Origin: Bacteroidota bacterium
GTDB lineage: Bacteria; Bacteroidota; Bacteroidia; NS11-12g; UBA955
DNA: 64,000 nucleotides
Assembly: GCA_027488835.1 (NCBI GenBank)
Contig: JAIYAW010000008.1
Location: 224,769-288,768 of the forward strand
Direction of reading: 5' to 3'
In this document: positions 1 through 10,507 of the stretch, one piece after another
Numbering within the stretch: the first letter of the stretch is position 1
Layout of the letters: each line of letters starts with the position of its first letter
Program-made: the position numbers and the translations under genes
The notes under the pieces: generated by a model
Database searches by the model: none
Told to the model about the DNA's origin: nothing
Seen by the model: only the letters and a program-made list of their open reading frames with translations

Positions 1-374
1 GTTTTTCATAGAACTCCTCGGTTTGTGTGAGATATTCTTTTTTCAAAAGTTTCCATTTCAAGTTGAAAATTTTCACCCCAATTTTTGAACCAATCAAGTA
101 ATTTAAATTGTCGCCCAAGAGCGCAGCAAAAATCAACAAAGGAATCAAATAAAATATATTCAATGTGCCGTCTAAAGCAGCAATCGAACCTGCTGCAAAC
201 AAAAGTGAATCACCGGGTAATATTGGCATAAATACCAATCCAGTTTCAACGAATATAATTAGAAATAGAATTATATAAGTCAAGTTTTTATATTCGCTTA
301 CCAATTCTGCAAGGTGTTTATCGAGGTGCAATAGCCAATCTTTGGCAAAATCAATTATGTTGAGATAGATCATT
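1..374 (-). CDS. DedA/SNARE-associated family membrane protein (partial, runs off the window start)
   Basis: Reverse translation from ATG at 374 reads MIYLNIIDFAKDWLLHLDKHLAELVSEYKNLTYIILFLIIFVETGLVFMPILPGDSLLFAAGSIAALDGTLN..., a DedA-type FxE.g...P.lPGdslLf.aG motif; open to position 1. Confidence 0.85.
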
Positions 375-410
375 CAGGTTCAAATTTCTGCAAATTTCAG
401 TTAAAATTCG

Positions 411-418
411 TATTTTTG
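411..418 (+). promoter_or_regulatory. Bacteroidota -7 promoter element TAnnTTTG (tatttttg)
   Basis: Matches TAnnTTTG, 13 nt before ATG at 432. Confidence 0.4.
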
Positions 419-431
419 TATAAATCCTACT

Positions 432-545
432 ATGAAAAAGTTCATTTTGTTTTTTTCAATAAGCATTTTATTGGGTGCTTCGCTAACATCTTGCGGCAGT
501 GCTAAACCAGTGAAGTCAAAGGGTGGCTGCAATTGCGGTTTTTAA
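432..545 (+). CDS. 37-aa lipoprotein ending in a Cys-rich GGCNCGF tail
   Basis: Not in the ORF track; reads MKKFILFFSISILLGASLTSCGSAKPVKSKGGCNCGF*, signal peptide plus lipobox LTSC. Confidence 0.65.
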   Translation: MKKFILFFSISILLGASLTSCGSAKPVKSKGGCNCGF

Positions 546-608
546 TTCACTTCACAAAAAGGCTTAGGTTGTTTGTCAATTATTTAGATTAGTTCCGAAG
601 TTTATTTG

Positions 609-616
609 TAACTTTG
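609..616 (+). promoter_or_regulatory. TAnnTTTG -7 element (taactttg) of ahcY
   Basis: Matches motif; 18 nt before ATG 635. Confidence 0.5.
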
Positions 617-634
617 CTCCAATTTAAATAGATT

Positions 635-1945
635 ATGTCAAACTCAACATATATTCCTTACAAAGTAAAAGACATTTCATTGGCTGAATGGGGCCGTAAA
701 GAAATCAAAATGGCTGAAGCAGAAATGCCAGGCTTAATGGCGTTACGCGCTGAATTCGGTGAATCTAAACCTCTACAAGGTGCTAGAGTTGCAGGATGTT
801 TGCACATGACCATCCAAACTGCTGTTTTAATTGAAACATTGGTTGCATTGGGCGCTGAGGTAACTTGGAGTTCATGTAACATTTTTTCAACACAAGATCA
901 CGCTGCTGCGGCTATTGCTGCTGCAGGTATCCAAGTATATGCTTGGAAAGGTCAAACTGCTGAAGAATTTGACTGGTGTATTGAACAAACTTTGTTTTTT
1001 GGTGAGGGACAAGAACCGTTGAACATGATTCTTGACGATGGTGGTGATTTGACCAACATGGTGCTTGATGTATATCCTCAATTGGCTGCTGCAATCAAAG
1101 GTATATCTGAAGAAACTACCACAGGCGTTCACCGTTTGTATGAACGTGTTACCAAAGGAACATTGCCGTTGCCAGCAATCAATGTAAATGATAGCGTTAC
1201 AAAAAGCAAATTTGATAACAAATATGGTTGCAAAGAAAGTTTGGTAGATGCAATCCGTCGTGCTACAGACATTATGATGGCTGGTAAAGTGGCTGTTGTT
1301 TGTGGTTATGGTGATGTTGGAAAAGGTTCTGCTGATAGTTTACGTGGCGCAGGTGCCCGTGTAATTGTTACTGAAGTTGATCCAATTTGTGCTTTACAAG
1401 CTGCAATGGACGGTTTCCAAGTTTTGACACTTGAAAATGCAATTCCACAAGCGAGCATCATCGTTACCGCTACTGGTAACTGTAATATTGTTGCAGAAAG
1501 TCATTTCAGAATGATGAATGATAAAACTATCGTTTGTAACATAGGTCACTTCGACAATGAAATTGATATGGCTTGGTTGAACGGTACTTTTGGAAATACA
1601 AAGTATACCATCAAACCTCAGGTTGATGTTTACAATTTGAACGGCAACGAAATCATCGTATTGGCTGAAGGTCGATTGGTTAACTTAGGTTGCGCAATGG
1701 GTCACCCTAGTTTTGTAATGTCTAACAGCTTTACAAACCAAACTTTGGCTCAATTGGAATTGTGGAACAACGGAAGCAACTACGAAAACAAAGTGTATGT
1801 ATTGCCTAAGCACTTAGATGAGAAAGTTGCTCGTTTGCACTTGGCTCACATTGGTGTTCAATTGACAGAATTGTCAAAAGAGCAAGCCGACTACATTGGC
1901 GTAAAAGTGGAAGGTCCTTTCAAAATGGATCAATACAGATATTAA
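635..1945 (+). CDS. ahcY: adenosylhomocysteinase
   Basis: Full-length 436 aa; [41 protein letters not shown]-binding motif; ends KMDQYRY. Confidence 0.98.
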   Translation: MSNSTYIPYKVKDISLAEWGRKEIKMAEAEMPGLMALRAEFGESKPLQGARVAGCLHMTIQTAVLIETLVALGAEVTWSSCNIFSTQDHAAAAIAAAGIQVYAWKGQTAEEFDWCIEQTLFFGEGQEPLNMILDDGGDLTNMVLDVYPQLAAAIKGISEETTTGVHRLYERVTKGTLPLPAINVNDSVTKSKFDNKYGCKESLVDAIRRATDIMMAGKVAVVCGYGDVGKGSADSLRGAGARVIVTEVDPICALQAAMDGFQVLTLENAIPQASIIVTATGNCNIVAESHFRMMNDKTIVCNIGHFDNEIDMAWLNGTFGNTKYTIKPQVDVYNLNGNEIIVLAEGRLVNLGCAMGHPSFVMSNSFTNQTLAQLELWNNGSNYENKVYVLPKHLDEKVARLHLAHIGVQLTELSKEQADYIGVKVEGPFKMDQYRY

Positions 1946-1963
1946 TCAATTACTTTAATATAT

Positions 1964-1996
1964 AAAAAAGACCACTCAAAAAGTGGTCTTTTTTTT
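1964..1996 (+). terminator. Rho-independent terminator after ahcY
   Basis: aaaaaagaccact-caaaa-agtggtctttttttt stem-loop with T-run. Confidence 0.85.
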
Positions 1997-2109
1997 GCTC
2001 TAGGGAATTGAAAATGTAGATTTTCAATCATATTTAAGATTTATTTTAGCGCTGAACCAATTTCTTTTCGTTTCTTTGGATGTACATTCTTTCTCAAAAA
2101 TAGAAATTT

Positions 2110-3210
2110 GTGGTTCGGTCATTTGTAAATAAGTTAACACTCAAATATCCATATATAAATGGGGTAGGGCTGCTGTTTGCAGTTAAGTTACTTTATTTGT
2201 TTTTGGGATGGGCACTTAGCAATGAGCATTTTGCAGAGGGATTGACTGTCTTTACCCGAAATGATTCATTTTGGTACATGAAAATATTTGATGAGGGTTA
2301 TCCAACCGTCCCTCCAAAGCTATGGGTGTGTGATGCATTTCCGTTTTTTCCTTTGTATCCAATTTTCCTGAAAATCACGAGTCTTGGCATCTTTAATTTT
2401 GATGTCTCTGCCTTTTTGTTAAGCTTTATATTGCTCTTCCTCTTTGCGAAAGGAATTTCAAAATTGGAATATTTCCAAAATGATCAAAGCAAAATCATTT
2501 CATACCTCATTATGTGGGTAGCATTGCCATTCCATTATTTTTTCTTTGTGAATTATACCGAACTGTTGTTTATTACCATCCTGTTTTGGGTTTTGGTGAG
2601 TATAGAACAACAAAAACATTTGAAGTTGAGTTTTTTGTTGTTTATGCTGGTTTTGTGCCGGCCTACTGGATTGATTGCTGCTTTTTTCATTTGGATTTGG
2701 AAAGTGATATTGGTAAATAAAGACAAGTCTTTTTTACAGCGCGTTTTCAGTAAACAATCACTGATGTTTGTTTCTGCACCCCTAGGAATTGTAATGTATA
2801 TGATTTACTTACATTTTCATTGCGGTGATGCCTTTGCATTCAATCACTCTGTGATTACATGGGGTAGGACATGGGGCAATCCTTTTAGGGGATTTATGGA
2901 TCTGCGGGATTGGAACTATTATGTATTGACGGGAGTAACTGTTCTAATCTTAGTTTTTACAGGCATTTACACCAAGAAATTAACCTTAGGCGAAAGAATA
3001 TTTCAATGGAGTTTGACAATATTTCCTTTGTTTTCGGGGTTGTTGGTTTCTTACTACCGCTATTTTATGGTTGTTTTTCCAATACATTTTGTTTGGGCAA
3101 ATGCAATAAATGGGAGTAAAAACAGAAGGTTGATGATTGCTATTTTGGCAACTATAAATTTAATAACTTACGGTTATTGGGTAATTAACCACGGAATACT
3201 TTCGTATTAG
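2110..3210 (+). CDS. polytopic membrane protein, PIG-V-like mannosyltransferase family (tentative)
   Basis: 366 aa multi-[18 protein letters not shown] and FFPLYPI resemble PIG-V-like glycosyltransferases; non-ATG (GTG) start. Confidence 0.6.
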   Translation: MVRSFVNKLTLKYPYINGVGLLFAVKLLYLFLGWALSNEHFAEGLTVFTRNDSFWYMKIFDEGYPTVPPKLWVCDAFPFFPLYPIFLKITSLGIFNFDVSAFLLSFILLFLFAKGISKLEYFQNDQSKIISYLIMWVALPFHYFFFVNYTELLFITILFWVLVSIEQQKHLKLSFLLFMLVLCRPTGLIAAFFIWIWKVILVNKDKSFLQRVFSKQSLMFVSAPLGIVMYMIYLHFHCGDAFAFNHSVITWGRTWGNPFRGFMDLRDWNYYVLTGVTVLILVFTGIYTKKLTLGERIFQWSLTIFPLFSGLLVSYYRYFMVVFPIHFVWANAINGSKNRRLMIAILATINLITYGYWVINHGILSY

Positions 3211-5105
3211 GCCAATTCTTCTTCAGGTACGTCGGTTACACCAATTTCAGCCAAGTCATTTTTTTCAACCACAAGGTTGTCAATGATAAACTCTTGACGC
3301 TCAGGCGTATTTTTACCCATATAGTAATTCAGAAGTTTTTCAATGCTCGCTTCTTCTTTCAGAATTACTGGTTCGAGGCGGATATCTGGACCAATAAATC
3401 TTCCAAATTCATCGGGAGAAATCTCTCCCAATCCTTTGAATCGCGTGATTTCCGGTCTCACGCCCAATTTGCCAATTGCATTCACACGTTCCTTATCGCT
3501 GAAGCAATAAATGGTTTCTTTTTTGTTTCTTACCCTAAATAAAGGTGTTTGTAAAATGTACAAATGTCCATTTCTAACCAAGTCTGGAAAAAACTGCAAA
3601 AAGAATGTCATCATGAGCAAACGAATGTGCATTCCGTCTACATCGGCATCTGTTGCCAAAACAATTTTATTGTAACGCAAGTTTTCGAGTGATTCCTCGA
3701 TATCTAAAGCATGTTGCAATAAATTGAATTCTTCATTTTCATACACCACTTTTTTCTTAAGTCCGTAACAGTTCAGTGGCTTACCTCTTAAACTGAAAAC
3801 GGCCTGCAAATCTGGGTTTCTGCTTTTGGTAATTGATCCACTTGCCGAATCTCCCTCCGTAATAAAAAGAGTAGAATCGTAGCGTTCTTCTTTCTTTTCA
3901 TCGCCGAAGTGAATTCTACAATCTCTTAGTTTTTTGTTGTGTAAATTGGCTCTTTTTGCACGCTCTTTTGCCAATTTTTGAACCCCTGCCATATCCTTCC
4001 TTTCTCTTTCATTTTGAAGGATTTTTTTCAGCAGGGCATCGGCAGTTTTTGTATTTTTATGTAAATAATCGTCAACCTGTTTTTTGATGAAATCAAGGAC
4101 GGCTGACTTTAATGAAATGCCATCGGGACTCATTTCTGTACTTCCCAATTTGGTTTTGGTCTGACTTTCGAACACGGGTTCCATCACACGCACGCTGATT
4201 GCAGCAGTGATAGAACTGCGGATATCGGCAGCGTCAAATTCTTTTTTGTAAAAATCACGAATGGTTCTTACGAAGGCTTCTCTAAATGCGGCCAAATGTG
4301 TACCACCTTGGGTAGTATATTGACCGTTTACAAAAGAATAATATTCTTCACCATACGCGTCTGTATGGGTAAAGGCAAGTTCCATATCTTCCGTTTTTAC
4401 ATGAATAACAGGATATAGAGCTGCCTCAGTGGTAACTTTGGTTTCTAAAAGGTCTAATAATCCACGGCGTGAAGCATATGAGTCGCCATTGTATTTAATG
4501 GTTAAAGCACTGTTTAGATAGGTGTAGTTTTTAATTTGATCGCGGATATATTCTTGAATATATCTGTAGTTTTTGAAAACAGAAGCGTCTGGTTCAAACG
4601 TGATGTAAGTACCGTTGCTTTCGTTTGTATCTGTTTCAGGAGAATCGACAATAAGTTCACCGCATTTAAATTCTGCGCGTTTGGTTCTGCCATCTCTGAA
4701 ACTTTGCACCACAAAATATGAGCTCAACGCGTTTACGGCTTTGGTACCAACCCCGTTCAATCCAACAGATTTTTGGAACGCTTTGCTATCATATTTACCT
4801 CCTGTATTGATTTTAGAAACGCAATCAATTACTTTTCCCAATGGGATACCACGGCCAAAATCTCGCACTTGAACGCGTTTGTCGTCGATGTTGATTTCTA
4901 TTTTTTTACCGTTGCCCATGACGTGCTCGTCAATGCTGTTGTCAACGATTTCTTTAATAAGTACATAGATACCATCATCTACTGAAGTTCCATCGCCCAA
5001 TTTACCAATGTACATTCCTGGTCGGAGCCTGATATGTTCCTTCCAGTCAAGACTTCTAATTTCACTTTCGGTATATTGTGGCTTTTGAATTTCTTCACTA
5101 CTCAT
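3207..5105 (-). CDS. parE: DNA topoisomerase IV subunit B
   Basis: [64 protein letters not shown] toprim; [16 protein letters not shown]. Confidence 0.93.
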   Translation of the reverse strand: MSSEEIQKPQYTESEIRSLDWKEHIRLRPGMYIGKLGDGTSVDDGIYVLIKEIVDNSIDEHVMGNGKKIEINIDDKRVQVRDFGRGIPLGKVIDCVSKINTGGKYDSKAFQKSVGLNGVGTKAVNALSSYFVVQSFRDGRTKRAEFKCGELIVDSPETDTNESNGTYITFEPDASVFKNYRYIQEYIRDQIKNYTYLNSALTIKYNGDSYASRRGLLDLLETKVTTEAALYPVIHVKTEDMELAFTHTDAYGEEYYSFVNGQYTTQGGTHLAAFREAFVRTIRDFYKKEFDAADIRSSITAAISVRVMEPVFESQTKTKLGSTEMSPDGISLKSAVLDFIKKQVDDYLHKNTKTADALLKKILQNERERKDMAGVQKLAKERAKRANLHNKKLRDCRIHFGDEKKEERYDSTLFITEGDSASGSITKSRNPDLQAVFSLRGKPLNCYGLKKKVVYENEEFNLLQHALDIEESLENLRYNKIVLATDADVDGMHIRLLMMTFFLQFFPDLVRNGHLYILQTPLFRVRNKKETIYCFSDKERVNAIGKLGVRPEITRFKGLGEISPDEFGRFIGPDIRLEPVILKEEASIEKLLNYYMGKNTPERQEFIIDNLVVEKNDLAEIGVTDVPEEELA

Positions 5106-5181
5106 GACTACAATAATAAATTTACTTCTTCAAAAGCTACACAGAAGTTTTTCACAAATTGGTGGAATGTCAATAATGACG

Positions 5182-5189
5182 TAATTTTG
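5182..5189 (+). promoter_or_regulatory. TAnnTTTG element (taattttg)
   Basis: 5 nt before ATG 5195. Confidence 0.45.
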
Positions 5190-5194
5190 CGGGG

Positions 5195-5728
5195 ATGAAA
5201 AAAATGAATTTCCGATTAATGAATGCCTTTTTGGTTTTGGCAATTGGCGTAACTATGTTTTCTTGTAAGTCAAAATTAGATAAATCTTTAGATTTGATAA
5301 TTCCCTATGAAAAATATATTGATGGGAAACTCATTTTAGACAGTATCCCACAACAATTTGATACCGTTTTATATCGTTTTGTGCAGGACTTTCCTCAGCA
5401 CAACAAGAGTATTCAATACTTATATGCTGCAAGTCAAATAGCAGAAAAACGCGGAAACGGTCCTAAGGCGGCTGAATATTCCGCTTTTTATATCGATCAA
5501 TATCCCTCAGAAAAAAAATACAGAATGGAATTGGCAGTAGTGGCGGGTCATTATTTCGAAATGAATACTCAATTTGAGAAGGCGTTGAAATATTATGATA
5601 TTTTGGCTAAGGAATTTCCATCAGAGCCAATTGCAAAACAGGCAGCAGTTACAGCAAAAATGATTCGTTTGGGTTTGATAACACCCGAGCAACAATTGGA
5701 GTATTTAAAGCAACAAATTGTAAAATAA
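5195..5728 (+). CDS. TPR-like lipoprotein
   Basis: Lipobox TMFSCKS; helical repeats AAEYSAFYIDQYPSEKKYR / EKALKYYDILAKEFPSEP. Confidence 0.6.
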   Translation: MKKMNFRLMNAFLVLAIGVTMFSCKSKLDKSLDLIIPYEKYIDGKLILDSIPQQFDTVLYRFVQDFPQHNKSIQYLYAASQIAEKRGNGPKAAEYSAFYIDQYPSEKKYRMELAVVAGHYFEMNTQFEKALKYYDILAKEFPSEPIAKQAAVTAKMIRLGLITPEQQLEYLKQQIVK

Positions 5729-5735
5729 ATTTTGC

Positions 5736-6437
5736 CTAATACGGCGAAATATATTTGTTGTCGGTGCTTTTTTTCTTTTTCTTAAAATCACCACGCTTCC
5801 AAGCGTCAAAGAATTGCATCCAAGCAACCGGGCTTAGGAAATTTTGCGGAGGTGCTTGTTTGTAATAATAAAGTTGATTTGCTCTAGATTGCGCCAGGAA
5901 CTGTTGCGAAGCAGCAGCATCGGCGGGTCTAAGTTTTAACTCTTCTTTTAAGGCCTCTTGCTCTAGATTCTTCCTTGCTCTTTCGTAAGCGTCGTCTGGA
6001 ATGTCGGCCGTTACAAATACATGGTTAAACATCGATTTCAATGGCATGGCTTTGATATAAATGGTAGATAAGTGGATGGTATCTTGCGTCATTAATTTCA
6101 CCACATTGTAACGATTTCCAGATAATGTATCGGGAACCACATGCCAAGAGCCAACTTTTTCAACCAAAGAGAATAAAATGGTATCGCCTTTTTTTACAAC
6201 CACATCAAAATGACCGTATTGATCGGAGTATCCAATTAAACCACGTCGGTTACTTCTGATATTTACATAGGGAATTGCTTTTAGACTGTCGGAAGTTAAA
6301 ACTAGGCCAGTAAATAAGATGTATGGATTTTTTTCTTTACCAGGTTGAGCGAATGTCGAGTTGCTGATAAACGACAAAGAAATTGCTAGGAATAAGAATA
6401 TGGATTTTTTGCTTTTCAAGTGTCTATTATTGGGCAA
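5736..6437 (-). CDS. secreted protein with carboxypeptidase-regulatory-like domain
   Basis: Signal peptide; SDSLKAIPYVNIRSNRRGLIGYSDQYGHFDVVVKKGDTILFS pattern. Confidence 0.65.
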   Translation of the reverse strand: MPNNRHLKSKKSIFLFLAISLSFISNSTFAQPGKEKNPYILFTGLVLTSDSLKAIPYVNIRSNRRGLIGYSDQYGHFDVVVKKGDTILFSLVEKVGSWHVVPDTLSGNRYNVVKLMTQDTIHLSTIYIKAMPLKSMFNHVFVTADIPDDAYERARKNLEQEALKEELKLRPADAAASQQFLAQSRANQLYYYKQAPPQNFLSPVAWMQFFDAWKRGDFKKKKKSTDNKYISPY

Positions 6438-6470
6438 TTTTCATTTTGTCAAATGTACTCAATTATTTTC

Positions 6471-7736
6471 TTAGGGGATAAACCAACCGAGGATAATGGC
6501 AAATATAACGATAAAAGGTGTTGGTACTTTTTTGCTGAGTAACATTCCAACTGTGGCAAAACAAACAAAAATTTGAATCCAAAAATGTGTGCTATCTTGC
6601 ACCTTATTTAAATTGTGTAGGAAATTTTGATTGATGATTAATGCAGCAGTAAGTATAAATCCAACTGACATCGCAAAAATTCCACTAATTGATCTTTGTA
6701 AGTAAACCGAGTTTTTTAGTCTTTCCCATATGGGAAACGCAAATAATACCAAAAGAGTACCTGGCATAAAAACGGCAATTAATCCAATTAAACTGCCGAG
6801 TAATTGTCCTCCAATTCCTGAACCATTGTTTTTCATGGCAATGGTATTGGTATAAACTGCTAGATTGAAATTCGGACCTGGTAAAGCTTGAACCAATCCA
6901 ATACCGGTATTTAATTCATCGAGGGACATTCTTTTTTTGTGATGGACGTATTGTTCTACGGTCATTGCCGCCAAAACGTTTCCGCCGCCAAACGATAGTG
7001 CTCCCATTCGGTAGGTGTTTTCAAATAAAATTAAAGGTTTTAAGAGTTTAGATTCGGTTTTGTATTTGGTTAGTAATAATCCGGTTAATCCAACTATTGC
7101 AAAAATGGAAATGAAAAGTGTAAGGTTCCTCCATTTAATCGGCAGAGAGGCTTTGCGTTTGATTGGTGCATTGTCGGTTACCAACCAAGCGCTGATTGCT
7201 GCACTAATGATAACCCCAATTGGAAATATCCAAGGACTTCTAAAAACAAAACCACCTATCCCTCCAAGTATAAAAATGGCGATGTTTAATTTGGTAGGCT
7301 TCATCCATTTGAACATGCTATAAACCGCATAAATTAAGAATCCTGCCACGCAGGCTTCAATATTTTGAAGTTGTTGTGATTGTAAAAAATTTGGCGATAA
7401 TGCAAACAGGGTAACAATCAATGCTCCGGGAAGCGCCCATGCCAACAATGTGAAAAAGGCGAGAATTGGACCTCCAAGCTTCAATCCAATTGCCGTAATG
7501 GTTTGGGTAGTGCTTGGCCCGGGCAGAATACTGCAAAAAGCGTTGATCTCTATGAGTTCATCTTGGGAAATGTATTTTTTCTTTTCTACCAATCTTTTTT
7601 GGAAGTAAGGCAAGTGCATTTGAGGCCCACCGAATGCAGAAAATCCAAGCCAAAAAACCGAACGCAAGAAGCGAAAATGTTTTGCTTTTTGTATGTTTGC
7701 ATTACGATTCATCAGATGATTTACAAAATACGACAA
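6471..7736 (-). CDS. chrA: chromate transporter (two CHR domains)
   Basis: FGGPQMHLPYFQ...INAFCSILPGPSTTQ and SFGGGNVLAAMTVEQYVHH...GIGLVQALPGPNFNLAV. Confidence 0.88.
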   Translation of the reverse strand: MSYFVNHLMNRNANIQKAKHFRFLRSVFWLGFSAFGGPQMHLPYFQKRLVEKKKYISQDELIEINAFCSILPGPSTTQTITAIGLKLGGPILAFFTLLAWALPGALIVTLFALSPNFLQSQQLQNIEACVAGFLIYAVYSMFKWMKPTKLNIAIFILGGIGGFVFRSPWIFPIGVIISAAISAWLVTDNAPIKRKASLPIKWRNLTLFISIFAIVGLTGLLLTKYKTESKLLKPLILFENTYRMGALSFGGGNVLAAMTVEQYVHHKKRMSLDELNTGIGLVQALPGPNFNLAVYTNTIAMKNNGSGIGGQLLGSLIGLIAVFMPGTLLVLFAFPIWERLKNSVYLQRSISGIFAMSVGFILTAALIINQNFLHNLNKVQDSTHFWIQIFVCFATVGMLLSKKVPTPFIVIFAIILGWFIP

Positions 7737-8300
7737 TTTGCAACATTTTTTTCGGCCTTTGCCATATTATTTTTAACTTTATCAAATTGCACACCATCTG
7801 CGAAAAATACAGAAACGAAAAGAAGTGTTTGTATCGAAAAAGTAGATAGTTTGGCTTGGATGTTACAATCAACCAGAAACTTATTCGTATTTAAAATGGA
7901 TGAGTTCGTTGAGCGCCAGGAGGAAATGAATGAAAACTTAACAAAAGTGAAATTTGTTCAAGGAAATAAACTTACAGATGAAAACATGTCAGATATTTCA
8001 CAATACAATGCAATTTTCAGGGTTTACAAATCAAATGCTGGAAAATATAAAGAGGTAGTTTTAGAAGCAGAGAATTTGTTTTACGAGATAAAAGGGATTG
8101 AACAAGAATTGAAAAAAAGCAAATTCGACAAAGAAATTGATGCGTTTTTGAAGGAGTATAACCAATTGAAAATTGAATTAAAGCATAATCACGAAGAAAC
8201 CCAAGAAGTTACGGAAAAACTAAAATCTGTAGAACCAACTTTCATGAGAATTGCCCCTGCCGTGGATAAAATTATTGAATCAAATTTCCCAACTAAATAG
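7716..8300 (+). CDS. hypothetical coiled-coil lipoprotein
   Basis: Likely true start inside ORF 7503..8300: MIYKIRQFATFFSAFAILFLTLSNCTPS lipobox; the upstream part is antisense to chrA. Confidence 0.6.
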   Translation: MIYKIRQFATFFSAFAILFLTLSNCTPSAKNTETKRSVCIEKVDSLAWMLQSTRNLFVFKMDEFVERQEEMNENLTKVKFVQGNKLTDENMSDISQYNAIFRVYKSNAGKYKEVVLEAENLFYEIKGIEQELKKSKFDKEIDAFLKEYNQLKIELKHNHEETQEVTEKLKSVEPTFMRIAPAVDKIIESNFPTK

Positions 8301-9267
8301 TATTCGTTGGCTTTGTTATGTTTTGATATTTGCTGAAAAAGGAATCAATTTTTTCGGATTTCATTTTCACAAAATCATTAATTTTCTCTTGCTTTTCTGA
8401 TTTTGGAAGATGATTCATAAACATTGATAATTTACCTGCTTCTTCCATGTAATTTTGGAAGTTATCTGTGCCAAAACATTCAATAAGCCTAGCAAATATG
8501 TAGTTTACAGCCCATTCGTTTGGGTGTGCCAAATCGTTTTTGTAAAACCGATAATCTTTGAGTTCTTCTTGGAATATTTCAAAACTTGGAAAATATAACG
8601 CCCGATTATTCATTTGAAGGAATTCTTGAAGGGCAACCACAAGCAAAGATTTGCTCAGAAGATTTTCGGAAATTCCATCGCGCAAATGTCGAACCGGGCT
8701 AATAGTAAAAATAATGTTGCAACGAGAATTCACTTGTCGAATTGATTGGTCAATTTCATTTAAACTTTGTTTTATTTGATCAAGCGATAATAATTCTTTT
8801 GTGAATTCTTTTTGAGGGATTTTTTGGCAATTTCCTACATAACTACTGCTATCTATGTGTTTGTAAACCCATGCACTTCCCAAGGTAATAAAAATGGTTT
8901 CCGATTGTTTTAAAGCATTCATCAATTTATTTGATGCTTCTTCAATTTTATTTAGGAGTATTTTTTTGTCTTTGTTTTGAAAACTTGAGTCAAACAAAAG
9001 GGCGTGATAATTTTCTTCATGTTGGGCAATTGAAGTAGGAATATTATTTACCAAGTTGAATAAAGTATTTGCAATTGCGAGTGGTGAAAATATCGTTCCG
9101 AAAGGATTGGCAGTTACTTGTAAAAAATGATTGCTGAATAATTGAGAAATTTCAACTGAAAAACAAGAACCTATGAATAACATTGCATGCGGGGAATTCC
9201 ATATTGGTTGATGAGCAATAGGGAAATCCGACATTAATTGCTGTTTTTTCTGAGCGCTGCTTTTCAT
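8293..9267 (-). CDS. GSCFA domain-containing protein
   Basis: Family motif MLFIGSCFSVEISQLFSNHFLQVTANPFGTIFSPLAIANTL; ISPVRHLRDG; likely start MKSSAQKK. Confidence 0.9.
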   Translation of the reverse strand: MKSSAQKKQQLMSDFPIAHQPIWNSPHAMLFIGSCFSVEISQLFSNHFLQVTANPFGTIFSPLAIANTLFNLVNNIPTSIAQHEENYHALLFDSSFQNKDKKILLNKIEEASNKLMNALKQSETIFITLGSAWVYKHIDSSSYVGNCQKIPQKEFTKELLSLDQIKQSLNEIDQSIRQVNSRCNIIFTISPVRHLRDGISENLLSKSLLVVALQEFLQMNNRALYFPSFEIFQEELKDYRFYKNDLAHPNEWAVNYIFARLIECFGTDNFQNYMEEAGKLSMFMNHLPKSEKQEKINDFVKMKSEKIDSFFSKYQNITKPTNTI

Positions 9268-9303
9268 CTTATGCAAACAAACAAAAAATGTTTCATTTTT
9301 CGA

Positions 9304-9311
9304 TAACTTTG
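9304..9311 (+). promoter_or_regulatory. TAnnTTTG element (taactttg)
   Basis: 7 nt before ATG 9319. Confidence 0.45.
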
Positions 9312-9318
9312 TGCCAAT

Positions 9319-9654
9319 ATGAATGAAATTCGTAAAAATGAAAATCTCCACGTTGTGCTCTGGTTAATCAAAGATTTTGCTTGGATTTCAGGATATAAAC
9401 TTTTGGGGTTAATTATGGCACCTCCTACTATTATTCTTGCCATTTATTTGACTTGGTTGAGTAAGAGAAACAAGTCTGATTTTTATCACAACCTTTCTAT
9501 ATGTTTTTGGATATCAGCCAACGTGATTTGGATGTTTGGTGAATTTTATTTTCAAGATACCAAACGGCATATTGCCATTCCATTTTTTATTTGTGGTTTG
9601 GGAATTATGGCATATTATTATTTGAATTTGATTATCTCAAAGTATAGAAAATAG
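9319..9654 (+). CDS. small multi-TM membrane protein
   Basis: 111 aa with about three hydrophobic segments. Confidence 0.55.
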   Translation: MNEIRKNENLHVVLWLIKDFAWISGYKLLGLIMAPPTIILAIYLTWLSKRNKSDFYHNLSICFWISANVIWMFGEFYFQDTKRHIAIPFFICGLGIMAYYYLNLIISKYRK

Positions 9655-9717
9655 CAAAGGCCCGATTTCTCGAGCCTTTGCAACAACCAAACTAAACTAA
9701 ACTAAATAACACACATG

Positions 9718-10386
9718 TTACTTTCTATGAATACACTGGAAGAATTCTTCCCATTGTGTTTGCGAGAGGGTATTTTGAATTTCTTGTAGCAATTGTCGGA
9801 AATTTGCTGAACAATTAATTCTAATTTTATTGTCTTCCATGTTAGAACGGAATAGTTTTAAAAAAGTATCAGGTACTTTTGATATTATCAAGTCATAATC
9901 TTTTTTGCTTATCTCCTTCTGATTCAACATGCTTTGCTTTATGGACAAATAATGCTTCAACGAATCATTGCAATTCTTAAGAATTGCCTCAGCATTCTGA
10001 ATGATGGGAAGTTGTTTATTCTCAAATTTTCGAATAATAGCCTCTAACGATTCTTTGGTGGAAGTTGAATAGGATTCCCAATTGACTCTATTGAAATTTG
10101 ATTCTTTAAAATATTCAAAATTGATGTCGTTATAATCGTAGTATCCGCACAACGCAGGAATCTTTGTAGTGATTAAATAATCAAATGACAATCCCCAATG
10201 CGCAACTTCTATTTTATTAAAGTTGCTATTGTAAGTTGGAGTGATTCGATCGGATTCATTTTCTGCTTGATAAACCAAATCATTAATGTTCTGTTCTCTT
10301 TGCGCCAAAGGATTGGACTCCTTTTGGCAACTCATTAGAGCAGATGCACTTGCCAAAAGGGTCCAGAAGAATTTATAAGTTTTCAT
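9718..10386 (-). CDS. hypothetical lipoprotein
   Basis: MKTYKFFWTLLASASALMSCQKES lipobox (start internal to ORF 9718..10476). Confidence 0.6.
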   Translation of the reverse strand: MKTYKFFWTLLASASALMSCQKESNPLAQREQNINDLVYQAENESDRITPTYNSNFNKIEVAHWGLSFDYLITTKIPALCGYYDYNDINFEYFKESNFNRVNWESYSTSTKESLEAIIRKFENKQLPIIQNAEAILKNCNDSLKHYLSIKQSMLNQKEISKKDYDLIISKVPDTFLKLFRSNMEDNKIRINCSANFRQLLQEIQNTLSQTQWEEFFQCIHRK

Positions 10387-10493
10387 TTTTAAGAGTGTTT
10401 GACGTGAATACATTGAAAGATTGAATGTCCCCCAAAAAAAGAATTTGCATTTTTCGCAAAAAAAACAATTTCGCATGATTGGAATGTGATTGT

Positions 10494-10501
10494 TACCTTT
10501 G
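10494..10501 (+). promoter_or_regulatory. TAnnTTTG element (tacctttg) upstream of icmF
   Basis: 6 nt before ATG 10508. Confidence 0.45.
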
Positions 10502-10507
10502 CAGTAT

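Noticed and set aside
9654-9681. Inverted repeat gcaaaggc...gcctttgc as a rho-independent terminator
   Set aside because: Perfect 8-bp stem but 12-nt loop and no T-run on either side; not confident enough to annotate.
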